Numbered from the stretch's first letter, positions 1 through 7,585 are shown. The stretch is 11,408 nucleotides of DNA from JBFFXF01 sp041569895 (GCA_041569895.1 JBFFXF010000248.1:1-11408); one strand, 5' to 3'. A program made the numbers and translations. The notes: generated by a model not told the origin, from the sequence alone.

Positions 1-488
<488 letters not shown>

Positions 489-569
489 GAAGGGGCGGCT
501 CCGGTCGTGCTGTGTCCGGGGTGCCCTCGGAGACGGGCGCTGGCGGCCACCCGAGGGGTTGTGAAGAGC

Positions 570-599
570 ATAAAAGGAAAGGGCGAGCGACGGTATCAA
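570..599 (-). promoter_or_regulatory. Candidate sigma70-type promoter for the MoxR gene
   Basis: On the minus strand, TTGATA (599-594) is followed after 18 bp by TTTTAT (575-570), about 80 nt upstream of the moxR-type GTG start. The match is 5/6 to the -35 and 4/6 to the -10. It lies in the AT-richer middle of the 141-bp gap between the dehydrogenase stop and the ATPase start. I saw no other clear feature in this gap, and no clear terminator for the dehydrogenase gene. Confidence 0.35.
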
Positions 600-629
600 A
601 AACCGCCGCGACGACGCGTCACTCGCGTG

Positions 630-2231
630 TCAGACGTCGAACTCGACCCCCTGCGCCAGCGGCAGCTCGCCGCCCCAGTTGATCGTGCAGGTCTGGCGGC
701 GCATGTAGGCCTTCCACGAGTCCGAGCCGGCCTCGCGTCCACCGCCGGTCTCCTTCTCGCCGCCGAACGCCCCGCCGATCTCGGCGCCGCTGGTGCCGAT
801 GTTGACGTTGGCGATGCCGCAGTCGCTGCCCGCGGCGCCGAGGAAGCCCTCCGCCGCGCCGATCGAGCGGGTGAACATCGACGACGACAGCCCCTGCGAG
901 ACGTCGTTCTGCACGCGGATCGCCTCGTCCAGGCTCGACACCGTCATCAGGTAGAGGATCGGCGCGAACGTCTCCTCGCGCACGATCGGCATCTCCGGCC
1001 GCGCCCGCACCAGGGTCGGCTCGACGAAGTGCCCGCCGCGGAGCGCCTCGGGCAGCCTCGACGGATCGACGCGCTTGCCGCCGGCGAGGACCTCCCCGCC
1101 CTCGTCGGCGACCCGGCGCATGGCGTTCTCGAACCGCTCGAGCGCGTCGGCGTCGATCAGCGGGCCGACGAGCGTCTGCGGGTCGCGCGGATCGCCGATG
1201 CGCTCGTCGAGCGACGCGTAGGCGGCCTTCAGTCGCCTGATGATCTCCGGCGCGATCCCCTCCTGGACGATCGCGCGCCGCAGCGTCGTGCAGCGCTGCC
1301 CGGCAGTCCCGGCGGCGGCGAACGCCATCGCGCGCACGGCCAGATCGGGGTCCGCATCATCGAGGACGATCGCCGCGTTGTTGCCGCCGAGCTCGAGCAA
1401 CGACCGACCGAGACGTTCCGCGACCACCGGCGCGAGCTGTTTTCCCATGCGGCAGCTGCCCGTGGCGCTGACCAGCGGGACGCGAACGTCGGCGGCGATC
1501 GCCCGGCCGATCTCCGCGTCCCCGCAGGCGAGGAAGAAGACCGGAGGCGCGCCCATCTCGCTGCAGACGTCGTTGACGATGCGCTGCACCGCGAGCGCAC
1601 AGAGCGGCGTTTTCTCCGACGGCTTCCAGATGCACGTGTCGCCGCAGACGGCGGCGATCAGCGCGTTCCAGGACCAGACCGCGACCGGGAAGTTGAAGGC
1701 GGTGATGATGCCGACCGGTCCGAGCGGCAGCCACTGCTCGTACATGCGGTGCCGGCGGCGCTCGCTCTCGAGGGTGCGCCCGCCGATGCGGCGCGAGAGG
1801 CCGACCGCGAAGTCCGCGATGTCGATCATCTCCTGGACCTCACCCTCGCCCTCGGTGAGGATCTTGCCGCTCTCGAGCGCGACGAGCTCGCCGAGGTCCT
1901 TCTTGCGCTGACGCAGCGCGACGCCGATCAGCCGCACCAGCTCGCCGCGCTCCGGGGCCGGCGTCTCCCGCCAGTCGAGGAAGGTCGCGCGGGCGCGCTC
2001 CACGACCTCGTCGTACTCGGCGGCGGTGGCCGCCCGCACGGAGGCGATCGGGCGTCCCGTCGCCGGGTCCTCGCTGGCGATCGGCGCGCCACCGCCGAGC
2101 CACTTCCCGGCCCAGGCGCCGGGAATCTCCGCCGCCTGATCGAGACCGAGCCGCGAGAGGACGTCGTATTGTCGAGCACCCATGGAAGCGCTCCCTGGAA
2201 CATTGACCGGTTTCTTCGTACCCTGCTTCAT
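630..2231 (-). CDS. ALDH7-family aldehyde dehydrogenase (alpha-aminoadipic semialdehyde dehydrogenase-like)
   Basis: A cytosolic NAD(P)+-dependent aldehyde dehydrogenase of 533 aa. Counting from ATG 2231, the cofactor and active-site motifs are FNFPVAVW (179-186), KPSEKTPL (203-210), general-base Glu in LLELGGNNA (Glu280), catalytic Cys in GTAGQRC (Cys314), and REETFAP (418-424). ELGGNNA, GTAGQRCTTLRR and the ending SDSWKAYMRRQTCTINW are hallmarks of the ALDH7 (antiquitin/AmaB) group, which oxidises alpha-aminoadipic semialdehyde (P6C) in lysine degradation and also betaine or medium-chain aldehydes. No lysine-catabolic gene is adjacent, so the physiological substrate is inferred from family only. 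Two starts compete: ATG 2231 has GGGGAG 8 nt upstream, and ATG 2183 (MGARQYDV) has AGGGAG about 7 nt upstream. Both give a full ALDH7 domain. A GTG at 2240 is in frame but sits on the first ribosome site. The gene diverges from fxsA. Confidence 0.95.
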   Translation of the reverse strand: MKQGTKKPVNVPGSASMGARQYDVLSRLGLDQAAEIPGAWAGKWLGGGAPIASEDPATGRPIASVRAATAAEYDEVVERARATFLDWRETPAPERGELVRLIGVALRQRKKDLGELVALESGKILTEGEGEVQEMIDIADFAVGLSRRIGGRTLESERRRHRMYEQWLPLGPVGIITAFNFPVAVWSWNALIAAVCGDTCIWKPSEKTPLCALAVQRIVNDVCSEMGAPPVFFLACGDAEIGRAIAADVRVPLVSATGSCRMGKQLAPVVAERLGRSLLELGGNNAAIVLDDADPDLAVRAMAFAAAGTAGQRCTTLRRAIVQEGIAPEIIRRLKAAYASLDERIGDPRDPQTLVGPLIDADALERFENAMRRVADEGGEVLAGGKRVDPSRLPEALRGGHFVEPTLVRARPEMPIVREETFAPILYLMTVSSLDEAIRVQNDVSQGLSSSMFTRSIGAAEGFLGAAGSDCGIANVNIGTSGAEIGGAFGGEKETGGGREAGSDSWKAYMRRQTCTINWGGELPLAQGVEFDV

Positions 2232-2361
2232 CTGTCTCACTCCCCGACGCGGCCGGGAGCCGCCAGACAGCGGCGGTCACCCTTCATCATCGGGCGCCCG
2301 CAACCGCGAATCCAGATCCGAGGCGGAGTCCGACAACCGGGGAGCGGTCCGTGCGGCTGTC

Positions 2362-2388
2362 GGGTCCGGGTCCGGGACCGGGAACGGG
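2362..2388 (+). repeat. Tandem GGGNNN hexamer repeat with G-quadruplex pattern
   Basis: Five GGG tracts start at 2362, 2368, 2374, 2380 and 2386, each separated by exactly three bases (TCC, TCC, ACC, AAC). This satisfies the classical G3-N3 quadruplex pattern with one spare tract. It lies in the divergent intergenic region, on the sense strand of fxsA, ending 38 nt before its ATG, so it could fold in the fxsA leader RNA or in promoter DNA. The rest of the 2241-2426 interval contains a CCGCC/GGCGG inverted repeat (2260-2276) within the dehydrogenase leader. I found no good -35/-10 pair for either gene. Confidence 0.6.
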
Positions 2389-2426
2389 AGCGGAGCCAGC
2401 CTTCTGCAATTCCGGGGTCAGCTCTG

Positions 2427-2948
2427 ATGTGGAAGATCCTGCTGCTCGTCGCGGCGATCGTGGCGGTCGAGATTCCCGTCTTCGGCCTGGTCAGCGGGGC
2501 GATCGGGCCCGGACGGGCCTGGATGCTGGTCTTCGTCACCGCCGCGGTCGGGGTCTGGCTGATCGGCCGTGGCCTGACTTTCCACGCGGCCCGCACCCGC
2601 GAGCGAGCCGGGCCCCGTGAGCTGCTTCTCGATCCCCTCGGCTGCCTCGTCGGCGGCGTCCTGCTCATCATTCCGGGATTCGTCACTGACGCTCTCGGGG
2701 CGCTGATGCTGATTCCGGCCGTGCGGACCCCGGTGGCGGCCCTGCTCGCCCGGCTCCTCGGGCGCGGCGTCCGGGACGGCCGCGTCACCTTCCGTATCCA
2801 CGTCGGCGGCGGCACGATGCGGCCGTCCAGGCCTCCCGGGCCCGAGCCGGAGCGCGAGGTCGAGGGCTCCGGCGGGCGCTCGAGGAGCGTCGACAGCGGG
2901 GCGCCGCCGGTCCGGGATGCGGATTTCGAGGTCGTCGACGACGACTGA
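2427..2948 (+). CDS. fxsA: FxsA family inner-membrane protein
   Basis: A 173-aa small membrane protein of the FxsA family. Hydrophobic segments occur at about residues 2-26, 31-49 and 72-97. The third contains the family signature PGFVTDALGALMLIP (83-97), followed by the usual basic stretch RVTFRIH and a polar tail ending in DADFEVVDDD, also common in this family. In E. coli, FxsA is dispensable; overproduced, it relieves F-plasmid-mediated exclusion of phage T7. Its normal role is not known, and a membrane-organising function is only a guess. ATG 2427 is chosen because the domain begins directly there (MWKILLLVAAIVAVE) and GGGG lies about 10 nt upstream; the ribosome site is weak. The reading frame stays open far upstream to position 93, but that part is antisense to the dehydrogenase gene and is not coding. 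The stop codon lies within the first copy of a 10-bp direct repeat. Confidence 0.9.
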   Translation: MWKILLLVAAIVAVEIPVFGLVSGAIGPGRAWMLVFVTAAVGVWLIGRGLTFHAARTRERAGPRELLLDPLGCLVGGVLLIIPGFVTDALGALMLIPAVRTPVAALLARLLGRGVRDGRVTFRIHVGGGTMRPSRPPGPEPEREVEGSGGRSRSVDSGAPPVRDADFEVVDDD

Positions 2949-2967
2949 TGGCGTTGGCTGATGGCGT
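2945..2967 (+). repeat. 10-bp direct repeat at the end of fxsA
   Basis: CTGATGGCGT occurs at 2945-2954 and again at 2958-2967, a 13-bp period. The first copy contains the fxsA stop codon TGA (2946-2948). The duplication may be a slippage product. No function is evident. Confidence 0.5.
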
Positions 2968-3095
2968 CGGAAGTCGGTCCCCGCCCTGACCCTGCAGGTG
3001 GGGGGGTGCGCGATCGGTCTCGAATGTGTATTATCGGAATTGCACGCCAACTCACGCGTTCGGGGCTCGCGTGGGCGCCCGCGAGCAGAGATTCC

Positions 3096-3124
3096 TGGCA
3101 ATCTCGCGTTTCTGCGTGTATAAG
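3096..3124 (+). promoter_or_regulatory. Possible promoter for the HEAT-repeat gene
   Basis: TATAAG (3119-3124) is a fair -10 hexamer in the AT-richer part of the 253-bp gap between fxsA and the HEAT-repeat gene. The best-placed upstream hexamer, TGGCAA (3096-3101, 17 bp away), is a poor -35. A second AT-rich hexamer, TATTAT (3029-3034), has no partner. The rest of 2949-3201 shows no convincing small gene or terminator. Assignment is tentative. Confidence 0.28.
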
Positions 3125-3201
3125 AAGGCCCTTTTGCAACCCCCCATCGTCACCTTTTTCCCGGCGTGGGGACGGGCAGGAGACGGGGACCGACCACGAC
3201 C

Positions 3202-5253
3202 ATGGATGCAACTTCGAAACGGCTCGTCGAACTCCTCGACGGTGGTGATCCCGACCTCCGGATGGCGGCGATGCGCGTCACCACGGAGCTCGGCATCAAG
3301 GGACGCCCGGTAATCCACTCCCTGGGTCGCGCGCTCCGGGAGGACTCCGAGCCGCTCCGTATCCTCGCGCTGCGTGGGCTGATGAAGCTCGGGGCGTCGG
3401 ACGTCGTCGACCTGGTGATCCCCCTGATCCTCGAGCCGGGCGAGCTCCGCGAGCACGCCCTGTCGGTGGTCGTCGCCATCGGCGAGTCGGCGATCCGGCC
3501 GCTGAAGGCCCTCTACCCGAACGCCGACTTCCACGGCAAGCGGGCGATCGCCACGGCGCTCGCGCGCGTCGGCACGGCGAAGGGGGTGGACTTCCTGCTC
3601 GAGAACCTGCTGGCCGAGCCCTTCGAGCTCCAGAAGCACCTCGGCCTCTGCCTCTGCGAGGCGATCGACAACCTGCCGCCGAAGGATCAGCGGCCTATCT
3701 TCAACCTGGTCAAGAAGTTCAGCTCGCTGCCCCGGGTCCGCAAGGACCTCCAGTCCCAGGTCGTCTGCCTGATTCTGCTCGGGCACTTCCGTCACGAGAA
3801 GGACGTCCTCGCGGCGCGCAAGATCCTCAAGAACTACGCGCAGAGGAAGCACACCGCCGAGGTCCGCCGCTACGCGATGGTCTCCCTGGCGCGCTCGATC
3901 ATGGAAGCGCCGGTCGACGTGGAGCTCACCAACTTCCTGAAGCGCTGCCTCTGCGACGACGACTGGCACAACGTCGCGCAGCACGCGCTCTCGGCGTTCC
4001 AGCGGCTCGAGTTGCCGCGCGCCGCGAACCTCAAGCTCGTCAGCCTGCTGCGGGATTCACCGCACTTCTCGGTGCACATCCACGTCTTCGAGCGCCTCAC
4101 TCGCGAGAACCGTCCCGAGGTCGCCAAGGCGATCCTGCCGTTCCTTCGCGACTCGCGCTACCGCGTCCGCGACGCGGCCGAGAAGGCCCTGCGTTCGATG
4201 CCGGCGGCGATCGGCGACCTGTTCTCGGTGCTCTCCGACACCGTCGACACCGACCTCTCGCACCGCCTGCACGCGATCGTGCGCGACTACCCACAGGACG
4301 TGAAGCGGAAGTACCTGGACCGCGCGATCAACCGGTTCATGACGCTCCACGAGAGGAACGACCGGCGGGCGCAGTTCTTCCTCGATCTGGTCCGCAGCAT
4401 CGACCCGGAGCCGCTCCGCCGCAAGATCTACCAGAAGGTCGAGAGCCTCCGTCGCAGTCGTTCGAAGGATCGCTGGCTGAAGATCTCCCGCTATCTCGAG
4501 GTGCTCTGGGACCACCACCTGATCACCGCCGAGGGCCGCTACACGTTCGCCGTGGCGCTCATCAGGCAGAGCTCGAAGGACCTGTCGCCGCACGCGCGCC
4601 GGGCCAACCTCGGCCTGCAGGTGATGCGAGCGCTGATCTACGACGACACGCCCGGCCTCGTCGCCAACCTCACCAAGAGCAAGGACCTCAAGCCCGAGGA
4701 CCTCTTCTACATCGGCTTCCACTTCATGGAGGAGGGAGACGAGCTCCGGCCCTTCGCGCGCGCTCTGCTCGAGTACCTGGTGAAGAAGTCGCCGTCCTCG
4801 AAGATCGGCCGCGCGGCGAGCCAGAAGCTCGGTCTGCACGAGCGACTCGAGGCCGAGACCGCCGCGACGCCGCGTCGCGCCGGGGCGGGACGTCTGCCGG
4901 CGGCGGCGCGCGTCCGAGCGGCACGCGCGAGAAAGTCGGCGGCGTCGCCCGTCACGGGGCAGACGGCCAAGAAGACGGCCAAGAAGACGGCGAAGTCGAC
5001 CGGCAAGAGGACGGCCGAGAAGCCGCGCACCGCGGCCCGGAGCGCGCCGACGCGCAAGAAGACGGCGAAAAAGCCGACCAAGAAGTCGGCGGCCCGTGCC
5101 AGGAGAAGCGCCGCCAAGGCGAGCCGTTCCTCGAAGGCGCCGGCCAGATCGAAGTCCAGGCGGCCGTCGACCGCCGCCCGCAAGAAGTCGAAGAAGTCCG
5201 GCGCCAAGAAGACGTCGAGAAAGCGCCACAAGGGCCGTCAGCGGCACCGCTGA
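3202..5253 (+). CDS. HEAT-repeat protein with histone-H1-like Lys/Arg-rich C-terminal tail
   Basis: A 683-aa protein with no recognisable enzyme motif, signal peptide or membrane segment; probably cytoplasmic. Residues about 1-390 are tandem HEAT-like helical pairs, such as DPDLRMAAMRVTTELG, DSEPLRILALRGLMKLG, AEVRRYAMVSLARSI and DSRYRVRDAAEKALRSM, in which D/R-rich helix starts alternate with hydrophobic helices. Residues about 390-550 remain helix-rich and charged. Residues 554-683 are a low-complexity tail with about 25 Lys, 24 Arg and only one acidic residue, including KKTAKKTAK, rich in Ala, Ser, Thr and Pro like bacterial H1/HctB-type proteins. The fold suggests a protein-binding scaffold, and the tail suggests binding to DNA or RNA; both are inferences. 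ATG 3202 is chosen because the first helix follows at once; an in-frame GTG at 3166 would add 12 residues (GTGRRRGPTTT). Ribosome sites are weak for both: GGGG at 3185, AGGAG at 3178-3182. Confidence 0.85.
   Translation: MDATSKRLVELLDGGDPDLRMAAMRVTTELGIKGRPVIHSLGRALREDSEPLRILALRGLMKLGASDVVDLVIPLILEPGELREHALSVVVAIGESAIRPLKALYPNADFHGKRAIATALARVGTAKGVDFLLENLLAEPFELQKHLGLCLCEAIDNLPPKDQRPIFNLVKKFSSLPRVRKDLQSQVVCLILLGHFRHEKDVLAARKILKNYAQRKHTAEVRRYAMVSLARSIMEAPVDVELTNFLKRCLCDDDWHNVAQHALSAFQRLELPRAANLKLVSLLRDSPHFSVHIHVFERLTRENRPEVAKAILPFLRDSRYRVRDAAEKALRSMPAAIGDLFSVLSDTVDTDLSHRLHAIVRDYPQDVKRKYLDRAINRFMTLHERNDRRAQFFLDLVRSIDPEPLRRKIYQKVESLRRSRSKDRWLKISRYLEVLWDHHLITAEGRYTFAVALIRQSSKDLSPHARRANLGLQVMRALIYDDTPGLVANLTKSKDLKPEDLFYIGFHFMEEGDELRPFARALLEYLVKKSPSSKIGRAASQKLGLHERLEAETAATPRRAGAGRLPAAARVRAARARKSAASPVTGQTAKKTAKKTAKSTGKRTAEKPRTAARSAPTRKKTAKKPTKKSAARARRSAAKASRSSKAPARSKSRRPSTAARKKSKKSGAKKTSRKRHKGRQRHR
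4961..4996 (+). repeat. 12-bp tandem repeat encoding the KTAK units of the tail
   Basis: AGACGGCCAAGA occurs twice perfectly (4961-4972, 4973-4984), and a third copy differs at two bases (4985-4996). It encodes the repeated K-T-A-K units of the H1-like tail. Such short in-frame repeats allow the tail to change length by slippage. Confidence 0.7.
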
Positions 5254-5319
5254 TCTCCGGCCGGCGTCTCCGCCCGTCCCGCATCCCCTCCCGCCTGCTC
5301 GAGCGGTCGGAAAAACCGT

Positions 5320-5349
5320 TTGACAACCGTCAAGTATCCGACTTACGCT
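5320..5349 (+). promoter_or_regulatory. Sigma70-type promoter of the beta-helix/dockerin gene
   Basis: A perfect -35 TTGACA (5320-5325) is followed after 18 bp by TACGCT (5344-5349), placing transcription start near 5356 and giving a leader of about 50 nt before GTG 5407. The -35 is embedded in a small inverted repeat, TTGAC-AACC-GTCAA (5320-5333), that could be an operator. The rest of the 153-bp gap 5254-5406 is C-rich and shows no clear terminator for the preceding gene. Confidence 0.5.
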
Positions 5350-5406
5350 CAACGGGTCTCGGGTCAGCAGTCTCTGCGGCGCTCGGGGGTCGAAAGGAGC
5401 ACCGAC

Positions 5407-7068
5407 GTGTCGACTGGAGAGCGTTTCAACAGGCGGGCGAGCCGTGGTCCCGGCCGGGGCGCGTGTCTCATCACGGCAACCGTCGTGATGCTCGCGGCGC
5501 GCGCGAGCGCAGACGACCTCTTCGTGGATCCCGGCGCCCCGCCGGGTGGCGATGGCTCGTCCGTCGCCCCGGCCCGCACGATCGAGGACGCCCTCTCTCG
5601 AGTCGCGCCCGGGAGTCGCTCGACGGTCCATCTCGCCCCCGGGCTGTATCGCGACGAATCGTTTCCGATCGTCCTGCCGACGAGGGCGGAGTCGATCCGC
5701 GTCCTCGGTCCCGAGTCGGGCGTCGCGCAGATCCGACCGTCGGGCCGGGTGGCGGCCATCGAGCTCGACGACGTGCCGGCGGCCGAGCTGCGATTCGAGT
5801 TCGAGCGCATCCACTTCGAGGGCGGCGACGCGGCCCTCTTCATCGCCGGCGCGCCGCGATCACGCATCGAGCTCGACGTCTCGCGCTGCCGGTTCGTCGG
5901 GCAGAAGCTGCAGGGAGTCGCGGCGGTCGCCGGCGAGATGGGAGGGCTTCACGTGAGCGTGCGCGACAGCGTCTTCGAGGGCGCGGCGGTCCACGCCATC
6001 GACCTCGGCACGCGCCTCGACGGCGAGCTCGAGGTCGACGTCACCGGGAACCGCGTGACCGGCCACGGGCTCGGGCAGGATTCACTCCTGCCGCATCACG
6101 GCGTCTCGCTTTACCTCGACACGGCGGCGGGGATCAGTGGCCGCATCGCCGGCAACACGCTCGAAAACACCGGCAACGGCGTGCTCGTGTCGACGGCCGC
6201 CAGCGTGAGGAAGGCCGGCACGGCGTCGCTCGAGATCGCCAGCAACTTCGTCGTCGGCGAGCCGGACACGCCCGGGATGCTGCGACACGGCGTCTCCGTC
6301 CACGGGCGTGGGGCGGCACGGCTCGAGCTGCGCATCGTGTGCAACACCTTCGCGGGCGGAGAGGGGCACGGTCTTCACGTGCCGCGCGCGGTCGGAAGCG
6401 ACGAGTTCTGCTTCTCCCGATCCGTCAAGTTTGCCGGCAACGTCGTCTGGGACTTCCCGGAGGGCGCCGTCGGCTCGCCGGAGCTCTTCCCGTTCAGCGC
6501 GGCGGACAGCCCGTCGCCGAAGCTGCCGGAATGCGTGGACGCGTGGGGCAACGGTCTCGGCGGCGCGACCCCCTCGCTGGCGGGCAACTCGAGCGCCACG
6601 CCGGAAGACTTCGTCGACGTGGCCGCCAGGGACTTTCGCCTCGCTGCCGGCTCGTCGCTGCACGACCTCGACGCTCTCGGCGAGGTCGGGGGGCTCGACG
6701 CGACCGGAGGCTGTCGCCGCGTCGACGCCAACGGCGACGGCCTCTTCACGCCCGATGTCGGGGCCTTCGAGTTTCGGGGAGGGCGCTGCGTCGACGACGT
6801 GCGCGCCTTCGGCCGCGGCGATTGCAACGAGGACCACGGGCAGGACATCAGCGACGCGAGCGCCGTGTTCGGCTTCCTGTTCCTCGGCAGCAGGACGCCG
6901 AGGTGTCTCGACGCGTGTGACGTCAACGACGACGGCGGCGTCAACGTCAGCGACGGGATCTACCTGCTCAACTTTCTCTTCCTGTCGGGAGACGCTCCGC
7001 CGACGCCGTTTCCGGAAGCGGGGACGGACGGGACCGCCGACTCGAGCGAGCTCGACTGCCTGCGGTGA
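5407..7068 (+). CDS. Secreted right-handed beta-helix protein with C-terminal dockerin-like module
   Basis: A 553-aa exported protein. The N-terminus has Arg-rich residues 6-17, a hydrophobic stretch ACLITATVVMLAA (19-31), and a likely signal-peptidase site RASA|DD after residue 35. Residues about 36-110 (DDLFVDPGAPPGGDGS... PARTIEDALSRV... VHLAPGLYRDE) match the opening of DUF1565/pectate-lyase-like beta-helix proteins. Residues about 110-400 contain parallel beta-helix rungs with repeated GN, NTLENTGNGVLV and HGVSV turns. DANGDGLFTPDVGAFEF (440-456) resembles the end of surface-anchored beta-helix proteins. Residues 469-553 hold two EF-hand-like dockerin loops, beginning at Asp472 (GDCNEDHGQDISD) and Asp505 (CDVNDDGGVNVSD), each followed by a hydrophobic helix ending in FLFL. 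Substrate is unknown: polysaccharide or surface adhesion is possible, and I see no catalytic set. GTG 5407 is chosen because AAAGGAG lies 7 nt upstream and the longer frame begins inside the -35 element. Confidence 0.88.
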   Translation: MSTGERFNRRASRGPGRGACLITATVVMLAARASADDLFVDPGAPPGGDGSSVAPARTIEDALSRVAPGSRSTVHLAPGLYRDESFPIVLPTRAESIRVLGPESGVAQIRPSGRVAAIELDDVPAAELRFEFERIHFEGGDAALFIAGAPRSRIELDVSRCRFVGQKLQGVAAVAGEMGGLHVSVRDSVFEGAAVHAIDLGTRLDGELEVDVTGNRVTGHGLGQDSLLPHHGVSLYLDTAAGISGRIAGNTLENTGNGVLVSTAASVRKAGTASLEIASNFVVGEPDTPGMLRHGVSVHGRGAARLELRIVCNTFAGGEGHGLHVPRAVGSDEFCFSRSVKFAGNVVWDFPEGAVGSPELFPFSAADSPSPKLPECVDAWGNGLGGATPSLAGNSSATPEDFVDVAARDFRLAAGSSLHDLDALGEVGGLDATGGCRRVDANGDGLFTPDVGAFEFRGGRCVDDVRAFGRGDCNEDHGQDISDASAVFGFLFLGSRTPRCLDACDVNDDGGVNVSDGIYLLNFLFLSGDAPPTPFPEAGTDGTADSSELDCLR

Positions 7069-7078
7069 CACCGTCAAT

Positions 7079-7114
7079 CGGGCGCCGAGGGGCGGGGCGC
7101 GGAGCAGGCGCCCG
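7079..7114. terminator. Inverted repeat between convergent genes (possible terminator)
   Basis: CGGGCGCC (7079-7086) and GGCGCCCG (7107-7114) are perfect 8-bp arms around a 20-nt G-rich loop. It sits in the 76-bp gap where the beta-helix gene and the minus-strand winged-helix gene converge. There is no T-run on either strand, so intrinsic termination is unproven. Confidence 0.35.
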
Positions 7115-7144
7115 CGCGATCGTGTGAGCAGCGAGAGGCCTGGC

Positions 7145-7585
7145 CTAGCCGATCTTCTTCTTGCGACCGCGCCGCTTGGTGGTCTTCTTGCCCGAGAGGA
7201 TGAACTTGCCGCTCTTCAGCTTGGTGAACTCCGGGCTCCGCGTCAGCGCGATGAAGACCTGGTTGTAGAATGTGCGGTTGTTGCGGTGGGGGTGCGACTC
7301 GAGAATCTTGTTCTTGACGTCAGCGGCGGTCATGCCCGTTCTCGACCCCGTCAGGGCCTCCACGCACAGGGCCTTGACCGACGGTCCCTTGCGCTTCCTC
7401 CGCGTGCGCCCGGAGCCGAGCTCGATGAGCTCGTCGATCTGGTTCTGGATCAGGCGCGCCTCCTCGAAGAGGCGATCGCGCTTGTCCATGAGAACCTGGA
7501 TCTGCTCCTGGTTTTCCTTGATCGAGACCAGACGACGCAGTTCAGAAAGAGGGAGCGAGCGAATCAGCTCGATCGGAATCGTCAT
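7145..7585 (-). CDS. Small coiled-coil + winged-helix (HARE-HTH-like) protein with basic tail
   Basis: A 146-aa protein I cannot assign to a named gene. Residues about 14-56 form a heptad-like, charged coiled coil (LSELRRLVSIKENQEQIQVLM... LIQNQIDELIEL). Residues 60-67 (RTRRKRKG) are a basic linker. Residues about 68-131 (PSVKALCVEALTG... MTAADVKNKILES... FYNQVFIALTRSPEFTKLKSGKFIL) have the helix-helix-helix-wing pattern and terminal K/R-x-G-K-F/Y-x-L strand of HARE-HTH or similar winged helices. Residues 132-146 (GKKTTKRRGRKKKIG) are strongly basic. The likely role is an oligomeric DNA-binding or nucleoid-type regulator; this is inference from architecture. ATG 7585 is preceded by GGAGG at 7 nt, an excellent ribosome site. 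It converges on the beta-helix gene and diverges from the alkyltransferase gene. Confidence 0.85.
   Translation of the reverse strand: MTIPIELIRSLPLSELRRLVSIKENQEQIQVLMDKRDRLFEEARLIQNQIDELIELGSGRTRRKRKGPSVKALCVEALTGSRTGMTAADVKNKILESHPHRNNRTFYNQVFIALTRSPEFTKLKSGKFILSGKKTTKRRGRKKKIG

Noticed and set aside
3096..3110. Possible sigma54 -24 element (TGGCAATC) before the HEAT-repeat gene
   Set aside because: The required GC doublet at -12 is not at the right spacing; TT is found there.
4057..5814. 585-codon minus-strand open frame
   Set aside because: Opposite the HEAT-repeat gene and the start of the beta-helix gene; low-complexity Arg/Leu/Gly translation and no ribosome site. It is a GC-bias shadow.
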